This document shows, one piece after another, positions 61,414 through 64,000 of a stretch of DNA of 64,000 bases; the first letter of the stretch is position 1, and each line of letters starts with the position of its first letter. The translations under genes and the position numbers were made by a program. Source of the stretch: Lepus europaeus (taxonomy: Eukaryota; Chordata; Mammalia; Lagomorpha; Leporidae); the NCBI RefSeq assembly GCF_033115175.1, contig NC_084836.1:66709797-66773796 (forward strand), written 5' to 3'. Under the pieces are notes generated by a model. It saw only the letters and a program-made list of their open reading frames with translations. It had not been told where the DNA came from and ran no database searches.

Positions 61414-61439
61414 CCTGGGACTGTGATCACAGTCCCAGG
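61414..61439. repeat. 26 bp perfect palindrome
   Basis: The arm CCTGGGACTGTGA (61414-61426) is followed without spacer by its exact reverse complement (61427-61439). See findings. Confidence 0.97.
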
Positions 61440-61456
61440 GATCACAGAGGCCATGT

Positions 61457-61762
61457 GAGCTAACGGCTACGATGCTGGTTAAGACACTTGCGCCCACTTG
61501 CGCCCCGTAGCAGAGCTCCTGGACTCAAGTCCTGGCTCCCTTCTGGGCCCAACTTCCTGCTAATGCACACCATCAGAGGCACTGATGAGGGCCCAAGCAG
61601 CTGGGGTCCTGCCAGCTGTGTAGAAGACCCGGACTGAGTTCTCAGCTCCTGTCTCCTGGCTTCCAGCTGGCCATTGTGCACGTTGGAGGAGTGAGCCAGC
61701 AGTTGGGATTTCTCTCCGCCTCGCAAATAAATAAATAAATAAATATATTTTTTTAAGGTGGC
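61457..61762 (+). repeat. Old C-SINE relative
   Basis: Forward element: head CTAACGGCTACGATGCTGG, body GGCCCAACTTCCTGC, tail (AAAT)n at 61727-61744. It splits the L2 remnant; approximate duplication AGGCC(A/G)TG. Confidence 0.8.
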
Positions 61763-62027
61763 AAGGCCGTGCACTTCTCTAATTCCTAGAAGAGACTTGG
61801 AGGAAAGGCCGGGTGGTTATCAAAACTGAGAGGCCAAGGGGACGGACGTTGGGGGAGTTAGTGGCAGGTGGCTCTGGCCCGGGGCCTGAGGTAAGGAGGG
61901 AAGTGCACCTGTTGAGGGTGGAAAGGAGCTGTGAGATTGAGAGAACTCTGTTCCCTGTACTTTCCCATCTGCAAACACGAGTGAGATTGCAACTTTAGGC
62001 TCTCAGCTACGATTTGCAACTGTTCTT
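61763..62027. other. Intergenic sequence, likely L2 continuation
   Basis: GAGAGGCCAAGG and GTGGCAGGTGGCTCTGG resemble the L2 3' region but are too diverged for a firm call. No gene. Confidence 0.4.
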
Positions 62028-62331
62028 CTTTATTTATTTATTTGAAAGGCAGAGTTACACAGAGAGAGGGGAGGGACAGAGAGAGACAGATCTTCCATCC
62101 GCTGGTTAACTCTCCAAATGGCCACAACAGCTGGAGCTGGGCTGGGCTGAAGCCAGGAGCCTGAAACTCCATCATGTTACTTGGGTGCAGGGGTCCAAGG
62201 ACATGGGCCAGCCTCTGCTACCTTCCCAGGTGCCTTAGCAGGGAGCAGCTGGGACTCGCATTGGTGCCTAGATGAAATGTCGGTGTTGCAGGTGGCAGCT
62301 TAGCCTGCTAGGCAGCAACACTGTGGCCCCC
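62028..62331 (-). repeat. Lagomorph C-SINE, older type
   Basis: Reverse orientation from TTTATTTATTTATTTGAAAGG to CAACACTGTGGCCCC. Confidence 0.92.
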
Positions 62332-62760
62332 AAGCACTCCTCTTCCACACACTTGCTGTTCTCATGGATGCTCTTATCCATCATCAGATGTCCCTGACTC
62401 TCTTTCTTGAAGGTTTACCTGGAGACTCACAGAACTCACAGGACAACTCTACTTTCTCCCATTTTTATGGGTGAGTGCAAAATTAGGCAACTGGAAAACA
62501 TCTACAAATCTTCTTGGCATGGCTCTGTCACTACAGGCAATCTGCTTAGTAATTAGCAAAGTGCTTAAGCTTGGTTCAGTTCAACAGTCATTGACAACCC
62601 TATGTATGGGGCACTACGCCATGTGCTGGAGATTCAGGGACAAGGCAGCAGGTGGTCCAGTGGGCTCTTCACTCCTCCCGTGTGGCAGGCAGTGTCTTTT
62701 ATATATAAGGGGCTGCTAGGGGAATCAATACTTTGTTTCCACTGTTAATGTAGCATGACT
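62332..62760. other. Intergenic sequence with L2-like stretch
   Basis: At 62575-62650 GGGGCACTACGCCATGTGC and TGGAGATTCAGGGACAAGG resemble the complement of the L2 3' end (GTGCTGGGGATACAG). No gene. Confidence 0.45.
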
Positions 62761-63064
62761 TTTTTAAAAAAAGATTTATTTTTTATTTGAAAGTCAGAAT
62801 TACAGAGAGAGAGAGAGAGGATCTGCCAGCCATTGGTTTACTCCCAAGATGGCCACAATGACCAGGGCTGGGCCAGGTCGAAGCCAGGAGCCAGGAGCTT
62901 CATCCGGTTCTCCCAAGCACTTGGGCCATCTTCTACTGCATTTCCCAGGCCATTAGCAGGGAGCTGGATCAGAAGTGGTATAGCTGGGACTCGAACCGGT
63001 GCCCATGTGGGATGTAGGCATTGCATGAGGCAATTTTACCTGCTATACCATAATGCTGGCCCCC
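62761..63064 (-). repeat. Lagomorph C-SINE, older type
   Basis: Reverse orientation with a 25-30 bp internal deletion in the body (after TCTCCCAAGCACTTGG). Flanks share AGCAT. Confidence 0.92.
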
Positions 63065-63345
63065 AGCATCAGTCCTTGTGTGCATACATTGTTAATATGC
63101 ATTCACACTTTAAAATTATTTATAAATGCTGATGGAAGTCTGTATTTGTACTCAGATCACATTCACCCCAGGGAATTTCTTCTTACCCCTTTGCCATCTT
63201 TCCTTTCAACCCTCACCCCTTCCAGACAACCACAAATCCGATTTCTGTCATTACGGACTAATTTGCATTTCATAGAGTTTTGTATAAATGGAGTCATCTA
63301 TGTACTCCCAAAAGTTCATGGGAAATGTGTTATCAAAAAGCTGCA
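63065..63345. other. Intergenic sequence, possible LINE remnant
   Basis: Phrases such as CTAATTTGCATTTCATAGAG and ATAAATGGAGTCATC suggest an old repeat, but no firm family call is possible. No gene. Confidence 0.4.
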
Positions 63346-63360
63346 TGATTTCAGTTCTTT

Positions 63361-63703
63361 TTTAAAAAATATTTATTTATTTATTTATTTGAAAGTCAGA
63401 GTTACAGAGCGAGAGAGCAAGAGAGAGAGAGATCGAGAGATCTTCCATCTGCTGCTTCACTCTCCAAATGGCCAGCACAGCCAGCGCTGGGTCTGGCCGA
63501 AGCCAGGAGCTCAGGAGTCAGGAGTTTTATTCTGGTCTCCCACATGGGTTCAAGGACTCAAATACTTGCCCCCCTTTGCTGCTTTCGCAGACATCAGCAG
63601 GGAGCTGGATCAGAAGTGAAGCCGCCGAGACTTGAACCAGCACCCATATGAGATTCCAGCACTGCAGGTGGTGGCTTAACCCACTGAGCCACAACACCAG
63701 CCC
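63361..63703 (-). repeat. Lagomorph C-SINE, older type
   Basis: Reverse orientation, complete. Target duplication TG(A/T)TTTCAGTT(C/T)TTTT near 63346-63360 and 63704-63718. Confidence 0.94.
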
Positions 63704-63736
63704 TGTTTTCAGTTTTTTTTTTGCACCAAAGTAAGC

Positions 63737-64000
63737 TTTTTTTTTTTTTTTTTTTTTTGACAGGCAGAGTTAGTCAGTGAGAGAGAGACAGAGAGAAAGG
63801 TCTTCCTTCCGTTGGTTCACCTCCCAAATGGCCGTTACGGCTGGCGCGCTGCACCGATCCAAAGCCAGGAGCCAGGTGCTTCCTCTTGGTCTCCCATGCG
63901 GGTGCAGGGCCCAAGCACCTGGGCCATCCTCCACTGCCCTCCCGGGCCACAGCAGAGAGCTGGACTGGAAGAGGGGCAACCGGGACAGAATCCGGCGCCC
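63737..64000 (-). repeat. Lagomorph C-SINE, young type, cut by window end
   Basis: Long poly(T), then GACAGGCAGAGTTAGTCAG and the young-type body. The head lies beyond the right edge. Confidence 0.94.

Noticed and set aside
38087-64000. Regularly recurring similar units that could suggest an array
   Set aside because: The units are dispersed SINEs in both orientations with separate target duplications, not a CRISPR or satellite array.

Overview
This window is mammalian genomic DNA from the 5' (posterior) end of a HOXC cluster. Two posterior HOX genes lie on the minus strand and can be read residue by residue: HOXC12 (exons 15800-15203 and 14488-14250, 278 aa) and HOXC13 (exons 30893-30173 and 25161-24905, 325 aa). 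HOXC11 would lie just outside the left edge. The SINEs of the right part are tRNA-derived C repeats: a head ending in CCGGCGCC, an internal GGTTCTAGTCC B-box-like motif, a CT-rich tract and an A-rich tail. These are typical of lagomorphs, so the source is most likely rabbit or a close relative.

Layout. 1-2.27 kb: spacer towards HOXC11. 2.27-8.62 kb, plus strand: the orthologue of the lncRNA HOTAIR, recognised from several exon blocks in the human order, with a terminal exon of about 1.8 kb (6797 to about 8622) and an AATAAA at 8599. 8.9-10.1 kb: a CpG-rich island with no gene assigned. 14.25-15.8 kb: HOXC12, with CCAAT and E-box motifs just upstream. 15.9-23.6 kb: HOXC12-HOXC13 spacer with two CpG-rich stretches, AT-rich homeodomain-site blocks and a 50 bp tandem duplication. 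23.65-31.2 kb: HOXC13 with a 1.25 kb 3'UTR, a 5.0 kb intron and a CpG-island promoter. 31-38 kb: flank without recognisable young transposons, where an antisense HOXC13-AS transcript is expected. 38-64 kb: gene desert with about 32 lagomorph C-SINEs, an ancient L1 ORF2 fossil, MIR and L2 fragments, and an isolated CpG island at 40.3-41.95 kb.

The clearest large-scale pattern is the abrupt change in transposon load. I see no C-SINE in the first 38 kb and about 32 in the last 26 kb, as expected for a HOX cluster protected from insertions.

HOXC12 and HOXC13 encode sequence-specific homeodomain transcription factors of the Abd-B class. In human, HOTAIR is an antisense transcript from the same interval linked to Polycomb-mediated repression. 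No other protein-coding gene is supported: the remaining ORFs are GC-rich or SINE shadows. Regulatory calls (CTCF, HOX13, E-box, YY1-like sites, CpG islands) are by-eye motif readings and have not been tested.
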